From the NCBI GenBank assembly GCA_016124655.1, contig WGNI01000011.1, positions 155,203 through 219,202 on the forward strand: a stretch of DNA of 64,000 nt, in the 5' to 3' direction. The notes below the pieces were generated by a model. It saw only the letters and a program-made list of their open reading frames with translations, searched no databases and was not told the origin of the DNA. This document shows, in pieces, positions 33,286 through 40,870 of the stretch; position 1 is the stretch's first letter, and each line of letters starts with the position of its first letter. The position numbers and the translations under genes were made by a program. This stretch comes from Alphaproteobacteria bacterium. Lineage in GTDB: Bacteria > Pseudomonadota > Alphaproteobacteria > Caulobacterales > Aquidulcibacteraceae.

Positions 33286-34005
33286 TCAATCGATTCTGGA
33301 GGCGTGCGCGCTGGACGCCGCGCGCGCGAAACGCTCCGCATCGTGCGCGCCGACGATCGCGCCAAGCGAAACCGCCCACACCATGTCGGCATAGGCGGCG
33401 AACTCCGCCTGCCCGGTATAACGCAGCTTGTAGGTCCAGCCGCCGATCTGAGCGACCGAAACCGCCATCACCAGCGGTTCGCCATCCGCGCCTGTGATCT
33501 CGAAATAGGCGCTGGCGTTCTCAGGCGCGGCATAGCTGCGCCACGCAGCGGCCCGGTGCGGCGGGGTTTCGATCGGCCGTGCGTCAGGGTAGCGCGTGAC
33601 GATCGCCGCCGCGGCGCCCGCAAGAGCGTCCTCCAGCCGGGGCGCCGGCGTGTGCCGGGTCGCATAAAGGGTATGGACGCCGAAAGCGCTGGCTATGGAG
33701 CACCCGACGTCTTCGCCATCGGCGGCGAAGATCAGCAGCGCGATCGTGTCCCGGGGCCCCCAACCGCAGAGCAGGCCGGAGGCGCTGTGGCGCACGCCCG
33801 TAAAGTGCCCGTCCCGCGCGGCGGACCCGTCGAATACGAACAGGTGTTCCGCTTCGGCAGCGGAAATCGCCGCCAGCGCGGTCGCCTCCGCGTCAAAGAC
33901 AGGCGCCGCCAGAGCGGCCTCGGCCTGCGCATGCGCGGATGGCGCGGCCAGCGCCAACAGCGCCGCGCCTGCGGCGACGAGATTTCGAATCAACAACACG
34001 CCCAT
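33286..34005 (-). CDS. Secreted protein of unknown function
   Basis: A 239-residue protein from ATG 34005 (MGVLLIRN). A clear signal peptide ends at PSAHAQA. The mature part holds two cysteines about 20 residues apart (GLLCGWGPRDT, EDVGCSIAS), suggesting a disulfide, and a C-terminal block WTYKLRYTGQAEFAAYADMV. I do not recognise the family. It is between the MoxR and flavin oxidase genes (41 and 55 bp gaps) and may be a periplasmic partner of the oxidase. Confidence 0.75.
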   Translation of the reverse strand: MGVLLIRNLVAAGAALLALAAPSAHAQAEAALAAPVFDAEATALAAISAAEAEHLFVFDGSAARDGHFTGVRHSASGLLCGWGPRDTIALLIFAADGEDVGCSIASAFGVHTLYATRHTPAPRLEDALAGAAAAIVTRYPDARPIETPPHRAAAWRSYAAPENASAYFEITGADGEPLVMAVSVAQIGGWTYKLRYTGQAEFAAYADMVWAVSLGAIVGAHDAERFARAASSAHASRID

Positions 34006-34046
34006 CGCCCCATCGCGGCGGCGCATAGCACGGCTTTCGCGCTGCG

Positions 34047-34898
34047 TCAGCTGCCCCGCTGTTCCCGCCGGGACAGGAAGGCGAGGCGCTCAAACAGCTG
34101 CACGTCGGCCTCGTTCTTCAGGAGCGCGCCATGCAGCGGCGGGATTAGCTTCGACGGATCCTTCTGCTTCAGGATTTCGGGATCGATCTCGTCCGTCATC
34201 AGCAGCTTCAGCCAGTCCAGCAATTCCGAGGTCGAAGGCTTCTTCTTCAGGCCCGGCACCTTGCGCATATCGTAGAAGATCTTCAGCGCGTCGCCGACCA
34301 GCCGCTGTTTCACGTTGGGGAAGTGAACGGCGATGATCTGCGCCATCGTCTCGTCGTCAGGGAAGCGGATGTAGTGAAAGAAGCAGCGGCGCAGGAACGC
34401 GTCCGGCAGCTCCTTTTCGTTGTTCGACGTGATGATCACCAGCGGCCGCTGCTTGGCCTTCACCGTCTTGTTGAGTTCGTAGACATAGAACTCCATGCGA
34501 TCGAGTTCTTGCAGAAGGTCGTTCGGGAATTCGATGTCGGCCTTGTCGATTTCGTCGATCAAGAGGACGGGATGCGCGTCGCTTTCAAACGCCTCCCAGA
34601 GCTTGCCCTTCTTGATGTAATTGGAGATGTCGGTCGCGCGTGGATCGCCCAGCTGGCTGTCACGCAGCCGCATCACCGCGTCGTATTCATAGAGCCCTTG
34701 CGCGGCTTTGGTGGTGGACTTGATGTGCCATTCGATCAGCGGCCGGCCCAGCGCCTTGGCGACTTCGATGGCGAGCACGGTCTTGCCCGTGCCCGGTTCG
34801 CCCTTCACCAGCAGGGGCCGCTCCAGCGTGATCGCGGCGTTGACCGCCACCTTCAGATCGTCTGTCGCAACGTAATCCTGCGTGCCTTCAAACCGCAT
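34047..34898 (-). CDS. MoxR family AAA+ ATPase
   Basis: A 283-residue MoxR-type ATPase. Walker A is LVKGEPGTGKTVLAIEVAKA and Walker B is VLLIDEIDKADIEFPNDLLQ, followed by sensor-1 IITSNNEKELPDAFLRRCFF with the arginine finger. ATG 34898 has GAGGAAGC just upstream. It leads a minus-strand row MoxR - secreted protein - Tat flavin oxidase - VWA protein. MoxR/VWA pairs act as chaperones for metal or cofactor insertion; here the client is probably the flavin oxidase. That is inference. Confidence 0.93.
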   Translation of the reverse strand: MRFEGTQDYVATDDLKVAVNAAITLERPLLVKGEPGTGKTVLAIEVAKALGRPLIEWHIKSTTKAAQGLYEYDAVMRLRDSQLGDPRATDISNYIKKGKLWEAFESDAHPVLLIDEIDKADIEFPNDLLQELDRMEFYVYELNKTVKAKQRPLVIITSNNEKELPDAFLRRCFFHYIRFPDDETMAQIIAVHFPNVKQRLVGDALKIFYDMRKVPGLKKKPSTSELLDWLKLLMTDEIDPEILKQKDPSKLIPPLHGALLKNEADVQLFERLAFLSRREQRGS

Positions 34899-34962
34899 AT
34901 CGCTTCCTCGCGCCGCCTGCCTTTTACGTCAGCGTAAGCGCCCGGACGGCGTTTGAGAAGCG

Positions 34963-35853
34963 CTAATGGACCGCCGAAACCCGGCTCGCCCTGCGCGGCT
35001 TCGTCTCAGCCATGTCCAGGACAAGCCCCAGCCGATGCGCCGCCAGGCTCATGCGCTGGCCGAACACCACCATCTCCACCCAGAACGCCTTGGTCTTGAA
35101 GAGGGTGATTGCGGCCGCGCCTGAAGGACTGATCCGCGCATTCTTGCGGCCCTTGAGCTGCTGCACGCAGCCCGCAGCGTCCACCATTGCCGCGGCGATG
35201 GGCGCGCCGTTTTCTTCGAGCGCCCAAAACGAGGCTTGCCCGGCCAGCAACGCCTCGGCGTAGCGATTGAGCCGCCGCTCCGGACTAGGCAGGCAATTCT
35301 GCAGCGCATGGCCGAGCGCGTCGAGCTCCTTGACGGAGCGGATTCGCCTCCAGGTTTTGTCGGCGCTCACGCGCACGACCTCCTGTGCGCACACGCACAG
35401 CGCGCGCTTCTCCTCAACCGCGCACGTTTCGCCCGCGGCGAAGATGGACGTGAAGTGCGCATTCAGCGACGCGTCGTCCATTCGGGTGAACTTGTCGAGC
35501 GTCTCGCGCGCCAGATAGGCCACGCGCCGTTCGCGATCGAGCGCACTTGCCGCGCGCGCGCGATAAATGGCGTGAAGGCGATTGAGTTTTCCGATCAGAG
35601 ACGCGATCTGCACGCGCACGCCAATGTCTGTGCGAAAGGAGTGCACGGCGACGCCGCTGGCGTGCGCGCGCTTCGCCCATTCGGGCGCCGTCTTCAGCGC
35701 CTTTTCTGAAATCGGCTGCGCATTCAGCGGGTTTTCGCGCAGTCGCTTCATCAGCCACGGCTCGGCCGCCGCGCGCGCTGCTTCGTCGTGCAAGCCTTCT
35801 GCGTATTTCCGCGCGCGGCGTTTGATGGGCTTCTCGTCGACAAAATTCCCCAT
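34963..35853 (-). CDS. PcfJ-like domain protein
   Basis: A 296-residue protein whose C-terminal half resembles the PcfJ domain: GHALQNCLPSPERRLNRYAE, SFWALEENGAPIAAAMVDAA and VQQLKGRKNARISPSG follow the L-x-NCL ... Q-x-KG-x-N pattern of that family. The N-terminal half is helical with a Cys cluster (ETCAVEEKRALCVCAQEV). PcfJ-like proteins are often found on mobile elements and have no known enzymatic role. It is monocistronic, and I see no element boundary here. The name is a pattern match from memory. Confidence 0.6.
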   Translation of the reverse strand: MGNFVDEKPIKRRARKYAEGLHDEAARAAAEPWLMKRLRENPLNAQPISEKALKTAPEWAKRAHASGVAVHSFRTDIGVRVQIASLIGKLNRLHAIYRARAASALDRERRVAYLARETLDKFTRMDDASLNAHFTSIFAAGETCAVEEKRALCVCAQEVVRVSADKTWRRIRSVKELDALGHALQNCLPSPERRLNRYAEALLAGQASFWALEENGAPIAAAMVDAAGCVQQLKGRKNARISPSGAAAITLFKTKAFWVEMVVFGQRMSLAAHRLGLVLDMAETKPRRASRVSAVH

Positions 35854-35970
35854 GGCGCGCCTCCTGCGAGCAAGGAATGCGAAGATGTGATTTGCGCACG
35901 CTTCGGCGCGCGCGTTTGATGCAATTGAAAGTGCAGCGGTGAAGAGCGCCGTCAGCCTTGGCGGTCAAAG

Positions 35971-35979
35971 TTATCCACA
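35971..35979 (+). promoter_or_regulatory. Single DnaA box
   Basis: TTATCCACA, the DnaA consensus 9-mer, lies in the 283-bp gap before flbT. Only one copy is seen, so this is not an origin; it could be a DnaA regulatory site. Confidence 0.4.
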
Positions 35980-36075
35980 GCTCGGCCCCCGTCAAGCGTC
36001 CTGAACAACCTGTTGCAGTTTGTCCGACATCGGATCGAATTTGGCAAGCCTCGTTCCGTGCGCGCAATGCAAAAA

Positions 36076-36092
36076 TAAACGCCTCGTTAACC
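36076..36092 (+). promoter_or_regulatory. Possible CtrA box upstream of flbT
   Basis: TAAA, seven bases, TTAACC. One mismatch from TTAA-N7-TTAACC. It lies 44 bp before ATG 36137. Confidence 0.45.
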
Positions 36093-36136
36093 CAAGCGCT
36101 TCAGCGATGAAGAGTGATCGATCGGGCAGGACGTGC

Positions 36137-36571
36137 ATGCCGCTGAAGCTTTCATTGCGTCCGGGCGAGCGTTTTGTCGTCAATGGCGCGGTCGTGCAGA
36201 ACGGCGACAGGCGCGCCGCGCTTGTTCTTCAGAACAAAGCCTCAGTCCTGCGCGAAAAAGACATCATGCAACCGGATGACGCCACGACGCCGGCGCGGCG
36301 CATCTATTTCCCGATCATGTTGATGTATCTCGATGAGCCGGGGCGGGAAGAGAATTATTCAGCCTTCGCAGCGAGGCTGACGGAATTCATGGGCGCTGTG
36401 CAGAACCCCGATATCCTGGCGGAATGCATCGCGCTCTCGCGGGAAGTCATGGGCGCAGAGTTCTATCGCGCCTTAATGCGGTGTCGCAGACTGATCGCCT
36501 ACGAAGACGAGCGGCTGGGAACGGGGGCTCATGTCCATACAAGCGTATCAACGAGCCGCCACGCAGGCTGA
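36137..36571 (+). CDS. flbT: FlbT, flagellin translational repressor
   Basis: A 144-residue FlbT. The start MPLKLSLRPGERFVVNGAVV and the central block LREKDIMQPDDATTPARRIY are diagnostic. FlbT binds the 5' leader of flagellin mRNA and blocks its translation until the hook is complete. ATG 36137 has AGG six bases upstream; the frame upstream is not coding. It overlaps flaF by 41 bases, and the flagellin gene follows. A CtrA-like site lies in the promoter region. Confidence 0.95.
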   Translation: MPLKLSLRPGERFVVNGAVVQNGDRRAALVLQNKASVLREKDIMQPDDATTPARRIYFPIMLMYLDEPGREENYSAFAARLTEFMGAVQNPDILAECIALSREVMGAEFYRALMRCRRLIAYEDERLGTGAHVHTSVSTSRHAG

Positions 36572-36881
36572 ATCGCCCCGCGAGCTGGAGTACCGCGCGT
36601 TCGGCCAGGCGACCGCTGCGCTCATCCGCGCGCAGGAGGCCGGCGTCGCGGATCTCTCAGTGCGCGCGGAGGCCTTGGAGACCAACCGCAGGCTCTGGTC
36701 GCTCCTGTGTTCCGACTGCTTAAGCGAGGGCAACACCCTGCCGCCGCGGCTTCGCGCGCAGATCGTTTCACTGGCGCTCTGGGTCTCGAAACATTCCAGT
36801 GAAGTCCTTCGCGCCGGCGCCGACGTTCAGCCCCTCATCGACGTGAACAAGTCGATGATGGAGGGCTTGTCCGCGCGCTGA
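36531..36881 (+). CDS. flaF: FlaF, flagellin synthesis/secretion factor
   Basis: A 116-residue FlaF. The start MSIQAYQRAATQAESPRELE and the block LWSLLCSDCLSEGNTLPPRL are family hallmarks, with NKSMMEGL at the C-terminus. FlaF is a flagellin-specific chaperone or activator that antagonises FlbT. It overlaps flbT by 41 bases in another frame. The next gene on the strand is the flagellin, separated by 234 bp carrying its promoter. Confidence 0.95.
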   Translation: MSIQAYQRAATQAESPRELEYRAFGQATAALIRAQEAGVADLSVRAEALETNRRLWSLLCSDCLSEGNTLPPRLRAQIVSLALWVSKHSSEVLRAGADVQPLIDVNKSMMEGLSAR

Positions 36882-37028
36882 CTGCGGCCGCGCTCGGCAA
36901 TTCATGCCGCATGCCCGGCAAAAATTGCCCGGTCATTCTTGCCGTTTCGTAATAGGCGCCGGCGTCGCGTTAAGCTTTTGGCCCGTTCCCCCAAGGCGTT
37001 CGCCGGCAGAGCGTTAACGTAAACGGCG

Positions 37029-37044
37029 GGGCCCTGATCTTGCT
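37029..37044 (+). promoter_or_regulatory. Sigma-54-like promoter of the flagellin gene
   Basis: GGGCCC, five bases, TTGCT. This follows the TGGCAC-N5-TTGCW layout with GG and GC ten bases apart. It predicts a start near 37055 and a leader of about 60 nt, fitting FlbT control of the leader. Confidence 0.6.
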
Positions 37045-37115
37045 TGCAACCTGAGCGGGCCAATGCCCAACCGCGCCGAACGCGCGGCTATTTTTGTCCA
37101 GAAGGACTGCTCTCC

Positions 37116-38804
37116 ATGGCAAGCGTGAATACCAATTTCAGTGCGCTCGTCGCGCTGCAAAACCTGAACTCAACCACCCGCGATCTCGAACAAGTCCAGA
37201 ACCGGATCAACACTGGCTTCAAAGTCGCTTCGGCGAAGGACAACGGCGCCGTGTTCGCCATCGCGCAGACCCTGCGCGGTCGCGTTGGCGCTCTTTCGGC
37301 AGTCAGCGACGGCATCGATCGGGCGGTGACCAATCTGGATACGGCCCAGGCGGCCGGCACCCAGGTCTCTGACATCCTCAAGACGCTGAAGGAAAAGGCC
37401 GAACTGGCCAAGACCTTCGGCACGCCTGCTGAACGTCAAGCCGCGCACGACGACTTCGTCGCCGCTCGCGACAAGATTGACGACATCCTCAACGCCGCGA
37501 CGATCAACGGCGTGAACCTGCTCAACGGCTCCAACCTCGCCAACGGTCTGCGGGTGAACACCTCAGACATCGGCACGGCCGGCCCGAGCACGATCCAGCA
37601 AGTGCGCGGCGGCTCTGCGTCCGACACCTTGGTGTCTGACGTGGCGACCCTCGCGTCGACCACGACCATCACCGATCAAGCCGCCAGCGCTGTTGCTGCG
37701 CCGACCGGCACGATCGCGGTGGCCACGGGCGACACGCTGCGCTTTGCGCTGTTGGATGACGCCGGCAACACGACCGAAACCGTCAACATCGTCATCAGCG
37801 ACTACGCCACGCTCGGCGCCTTGGCTGATGCCGTGTCCGACCGCACGGGCGGCGCAGTGAATCTGACCTATAGCGGCGATCGTCTGTCCTATGACAGCAA
37901 TCAAAACTTCACGGTCAGCTTCGTCACCGGCACGGCGACGCAAGACACCGCCGGCGATATCGACGACAACCTGACTGTCGATGCGCGCATCCTGTTCTTC
38001 ACCGGCCAGACCACGACGGTTGCGGACGGCGTTGCAGCTGGCGGCGCGGCGATCACCACGGCGTCGTTGAACACCTCTTCGGCGCGTCAAACCGGCGGCG
38101 GCAACCAATACGCCACGTCCGCGCTGACGGCTGGCACGACGACGGCGACGACGACGCTGTCTTTGGCGTCCTCGACGACGGCTTCGGTCACCCTCACGAC
38201 CACGGCGGGCTCGGGCGACACGAACGCGTATGTGTTCACGTTGTCGTCTGGCCAAACCCTTGGCCAGTTCCTCAACGAAGTGTCCTCGCGCACCAACGGC
38301 GCTGTGACGGCCGCTTATGACGCTGACAGCCGTCAGATCGTCTACAAGAGCAGCCTGAGCTTCACCGTGGCCAACTCCAACGCGTCCGCGTTTGGGTCTG
38401 GCTCGTCGGCTGCGACGCAAGACGTGACCCGCACCGCTTCGGTCGCCACGACCACGGTGACGGGCTACGACTACCGCGTTGTCGGCGGCGCTTTGGCCGG
38501 CCTCGCCAGCTTGGATCTGACGACCGATCCGACCACGGCCTCCGCCACCATCGACACGTTGGCCGCGACGTTGAACACGGCGCTCGCCAATCTCGGCGCG
38601 CAAGGCCGCGCGCTGGAGACGCAACGCTCCTTCTTGACCGTCCTTTCCGACAACATCGAAAAGGGCATCGGTCAGTTGGTCGATGCGGACCTCGCCAAGG
38701 AATCGGCGCGTCTGCAATCGCTGCAGGTCAAGCAACAGCTTGGCGCGCAAGCGTTGTCGATCGCCAACCAGGCGCCGTCGCTGCTGTTGTCCTTCTTCCG
38801 TTAA
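37116..38804 (+). CDS. Flagellin, large, with duplicated variable domain
   Basis: A 562-residue flagellin. The N-terminal D0/D1 helices are conserved (MASVNTNFSALVALQNLNST, QNRINTGFKVASAKDNGAVF) and so is the C-terminal helix (ESARLQSLQVKQQLGAQALS, ending LLLSFFR). Between residues about 180 and 440 lies a Thr/Ala/Ser-rich region containing two related copies of one domain (about 181-276 and 341-436; compare TLGALADAVSDRTGGAV with TLGQFLNEVSSRTNGAV). This makes it about twice the size of Caulobacter flagellins. ATG 37116 follows GAAGGA. A sigma-54-like promoter is upstream and a stem-loop follows. It is exported through the flagellar type III system and polymerises into the filament. Confidence 0.95.
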   Translation: MASVNTNFSALVALQNLNSTTRDLEQVQNRINTGFKVASAKDNGAVFAIAQTLRGRVGALSAVSDGIDRAVTNLDTAQAAGTQVSDILKTLKEKAELAKTFGTPAERQAAHDDFVAARDKIDDILNAATINGVNLLNGSNLANGLRVNTSDIGTAGPSTIQQVRGGSASDTLVSDVATLASTTTITDQAASAVAAPTGTIAVATGDTLRFALLDDAGNTTETVNIVISDYATLGALADAVSDRTGGAVNLTYSGDRLSYDSNQNFTVSFVTGTATQDTAGDIDDNLTVDARILFFTGQTTTVADGVAAGGAAITTASLNTSSARQTGGGNQYATSALTAGTTTATTTLSLASSTTASVTLTTTAGSGDTNAYVFTLSSGQTLGQFLNEVSSRTNGAVTAAYDADSRQIVYKSSLSFTVANSNASAFGSGSSAATQDVTRTASVATTTVTGYDYRVVGGALAGLASLDLTTDPTTASATIDTLAATLNTALANLGAQGRALETQRSFLTVLSDNIEKGIGQLVDADLAKESARLQSLQVKQQLGAQALSIANQAPSLLLSFFR

Positions 38805-38817
38805 TCGGGGCTGGATC

Positions 38818-38845
38818 GGGGAGCGGGTTCGCCCGCTCCCCCTTT
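38818..38845 (+). terminator. Terminator-like hairpin after flagellin
   Basis: A 10-bp perfect stem GGGGAGCGGG / CCCGCTCCCC with a TTCG loop (38818-38841) is followed by CTTTCCC, a weak T-tract. Confidence 0.65.
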
Positions 38846-38901
38846 CCCGATTAAATCCCGGAAGGAGCGCAACGCAGCTCGCAATCGCGGAGGTCTAGGC
38901 C

Positions 38902-39225
38902 ATGCCAGACGATATCCGCCCGATCGGAGAACCCAACGCGCAGTTCGCGCGCGTGCAGCCCGTTTCGCCTTCGTCTCCCCCGGCCTTGGTGGAGCCGACA
39001 GCGCAGCGGTCTCAGCCGCCGCCACAGAAAGTTCCTGCTGAACCGCGGCCTGCCTTGCTTCTGAACGGCGATCTCGTTGTCGAGATCGACAAGGAAGCCG
39101 GACGCTTCGTGCAAAAGATCCTCGATCCGCGCACCGGAGACGTCCTGCGGCAGTATCCCAGCGAAGATCAGCTGAAATTTTCGCGGGCGCTGGCGGCTGC
39201 TTTGCGCGTCGTTCGCGAGGCGTAA
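38902..39225 (+). CDS. flaG: FlaG-like flagellar protein
   Basis: A 107-residue protein with a Pro-rich, unstructured N-terminal half and a FlaG-type C-terminal domain: LVVEIDKEAGRFVQKILDPR followed by TGDVLRQYPSEDQLKFSRAL. FlaG proteins influence filament length in other bacteria. It lies 97 bp after the flagellin gene, past a hairpin. The start is ATG 38902. Confidence 0.85.
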   Translation: MPDDIRPIGEPNAQFARVQPVSPSSPPALVEPTAQRSQPPPQKVPAEPRPALLLNGDLVVEIDKEAGRFVQKILDPRTGDVLRQYPSEDQLKFSRALAAALRVVREA

Positions 39226-39297
39226 GCCTTAAGCGTTGCGGCGACTCGATGTTTTCTAGCCCGCGCTGCCGCGCGGGACGGAAACCTTTTGTTAAGT

Positions 39298-39314
39298 TTA
39301 ACGCTTTCTTAACC
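39298..39314 (+). promoter_or_regulatory. CtrA box (full consensus)
   Basis: TTAA, seven bases (CGCTTTC), TTAACC. This is a perfect match to the CtrA site TTAA-N7-TTAA(CC). It lies 90 bp before the flagellin-C-like gene, with another TTAA just upstream (39292-39295). Confidence 0.7.
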
Positions 39315-39403
39315 ATTTCCGCGCTTTTTTCGTGTTGCGGGCGAAGCTCGCCAATGTGCGATGTGCGTGTCGCGCAGACGAAATCCGAAGGAGCGCGTCG
39401 GTT

Positions 39404-40135
39404 ATGGTCAATCCCATCTCCACCAATGGTCTGCTGACGCCCGTCGGGCTCACTCAGCCGCAACCGCAGCGCGGCGATCGCGCGCAAACCGGCCAGGCCG
39501 CGTCCGGCGATAGCGCGCCCTCGCAAGCCGCCGCGCTCGATCAGGTTTGGCGCGCGGCGCGCGAAGCCGTTGCGCGGCGCCTCACCAGCCTCGATCTCGC
39601 GCTCGGCGCGGGCCCCGAGGGCGCGGCCGCTCTCGGCGCTGCGCGTGACGCCGCCGCGGACGGCGACGCCGATGCATTTGCCCAGGCCCTTGCGCGGTAT
39701 TCGGTCGTTATCGACAGTGCGATCGCCGCCGGCGCGGGCGTCCTTGGCGGGGAAGACATTTCCGTCCAGGCGGATCCGAATGGCCCGCCCATCGTGATTG
39801 AAGGCGAGGATTTCCGGATCGGCGCGGAAGCCGGCGAGATCATCAAGATCGACGCCGACGCCACGCCCGGCGCCGAAACCGCGATCGCGCTGCAAGACTC
39901 CCTGCGTGCATTCCAGGCTGCATTGGTGCGTTTCGGTGAAGCCGCACAACGGCTGCAGGCGCATGAAGAATTGCTAGGCGTCGCGCAGCGCAGCATATCG
40001 GCCCAGGTCAAGCCGGATTTGGACGTCGAAACCGCGCGTCTGCTGGCGCTGCAGGTCAGCCAAGGGCTCGCCGGCGCCAACGCGGCTATCGCCGCGTCGG
40101 AATCCCACTCCGTACTGTCGCTGTTCCGTGCTTAA
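39404..40135 (+). CDS. Protein with a flagellin-like C-terminus
   Basis: A 243-residue protein that is not a full flagellin. It begins with a Gln/Pro-rich leader, then a helical region, a short beta domain (ISVQADPNGPPIVIEGEDFR) and a long C-terminal helix. The tail DLDVETARLLALQVSQGLAG ... SVLSLFRA mirrors the flagellin tail DLAKESARLQSLQVKQQLGA ... SLLLSFFR encoded just upstream. The conserved N-terminal D0 helix is missing. AAGGAG lies ten bases before ATG 39404, and a perfect CtrA box is in the promoter region. It may be a secreted cap, adaptor or junction-like protein. The role is unknown. Confidence 0.75.
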   Translation: MVNPISTNGLLTPVGLTQPQPQRGDRAQTGQAASGDSAPSQAAALDQVWRAAREAVARRLTSLDLALGAGPEGAAALGAARDAAADGDADAFAQALARYSVVIDSAIAAGAGVLGGEDISVQADPNGPPIVIEGEDFRIGAEAGEIIKIDADATPGAETAIALQDSLRAFQAALVRFGEAAQRLQAHEELLGVAQRSISAQVKPDLDVETARLLALQVSQGLAGANAAIAASESHSVLSLFRA

Positions 40136-40575
40136 GCCGTCTTATTGACGACCACGGCCGGCGCGCGCTGCGATGCTGCGGGACCGCCCTTGGCGCCGTA
40201 GCCCGCGCGCGCGTTTTCCTGCCGCGCGATATCTTCAGCCATCGCCTCGACCAAGCCCTCGCTGATGGCGCGCACGGCGGACAATTCCGCGTCGTGCCGT
40301 CCGAGTGCCTCCTGCAAGGCCCGCGTAGACGAGCGCAGCGCGGCGAGCGCGGACGCAGGCGCGCTCGCGATCAGCGTGGTGTCCTGCGCGATGCGCGTCA
40401 TTTCCAGCCGATAGGCGTTCACCAGCCGCTGCTTTTCCTCCAGCGCCGGCCCGTCCAGCAGCGGCCGGCGCGCGCGCATGGCGTCGGCTTCCGCCTCGAT
40501 CAGCGCGCGCAGGCGCTGCGTCAGCGCCAGCAATTGTTCGGCCCGGTCCGCGGCGTCGTCAGCGATCAGCGCCAT
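40132..40575 (-). CDS. FlgN-like flagellar export chaperone
   Basis: A 147-residue helical protein resembling FlgN, the chaperone of hook-filament junction proteins: LTQRLRALIEAEADAMRARR and LEEKQRLVNAYRLEMTRIAQ fit the FlgN pattern. It overlaps the rod-binding protein gene by 17 bases and is the last gene of flgI-flgJ-flgN on the minus strand. Its stop overlaps that of the flagellin-C-like gene by four bases. The family call is from pattern and position. Confidence 0.7.
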   Translation of the reverse strand: MALIADDAADRAEQLLALTQRLRALIEAEADAMRARRPLLDGPALEEKQRLVNAYRLEMTRIAQDTTLIASAPASALAALRSSTRALQEALGRHDAELSAVRAISEGLVEAMAEDIARQENARAGYGAKGGPAASQRAPAVVVNKTA

Positions 40576-40870
40576 TCTCGTCCTCCGGCGCCGTGGCCTG
40601 CAGGCGTGTGAATTCGGTCAGAATGCTCTGCGCAAAGCCAACGCCGCCCGATCGTGCGATGGCGTCGGCATAGTGCTGCACCAGCATCGGACGAAACATC
40701 TTCTCGCCCATGCCGCCGCCGCCGAGCCCATCCGCGTCCATCGTCTCGAAAATCGGCGACAGCAATTCCGCCAGCACGATGCCTTCGAACTCGCGCGCCA
40801 CGCGTTCCAGTTCCGGATCGATGCGCGAGGAGGGAACTGGCGCTGCGCCCGGCGCCACGACGTTGACCAT
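40559..40870 (-). CDS. flgJ: FlgJ-like rod-binding protein
   Basis: A 103-residue protein equal to the N-terminal rod-binding domain of FlgJ, without the muramidase domain. LERVAREFEGIVLAELLSPI and GEKMFRPMLVQHYADAIARS are the conserved blocks. It caps or scaffolds the growing rod in the periplasm. ATG 40870 overlaps the flgI stop as TGATG, so translation is coupled. Single-domain FlgJ is usual in alphaproteobacteria, where a separate enzyme opens the cell wall. Confidence 0.9.
   Translation of the reverse strand: MVNVVAPGAAPVPSSRIDPELERVAREFEGIVLAELLSPIFETMDADGLGGGGMGEKMFRPMLVQHYADAIARSGGVGFAQSILTEFTRLQATAPEDENGADR

Noticed and set aside
35971..35979. DnaA box as sign of a replication origin
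   Set aside because: Only one box, no AT-rich unwinding region, and no dnaA, dnaN or hemE genes nearby. Kept only as a possible regulatory site.
37014..37017. TTAA upstream of flagellin as a CtrA site
   Set aside because: No second TTAA-like half at N7 spacing. The sigma-54-like element is the better promoter candidate.
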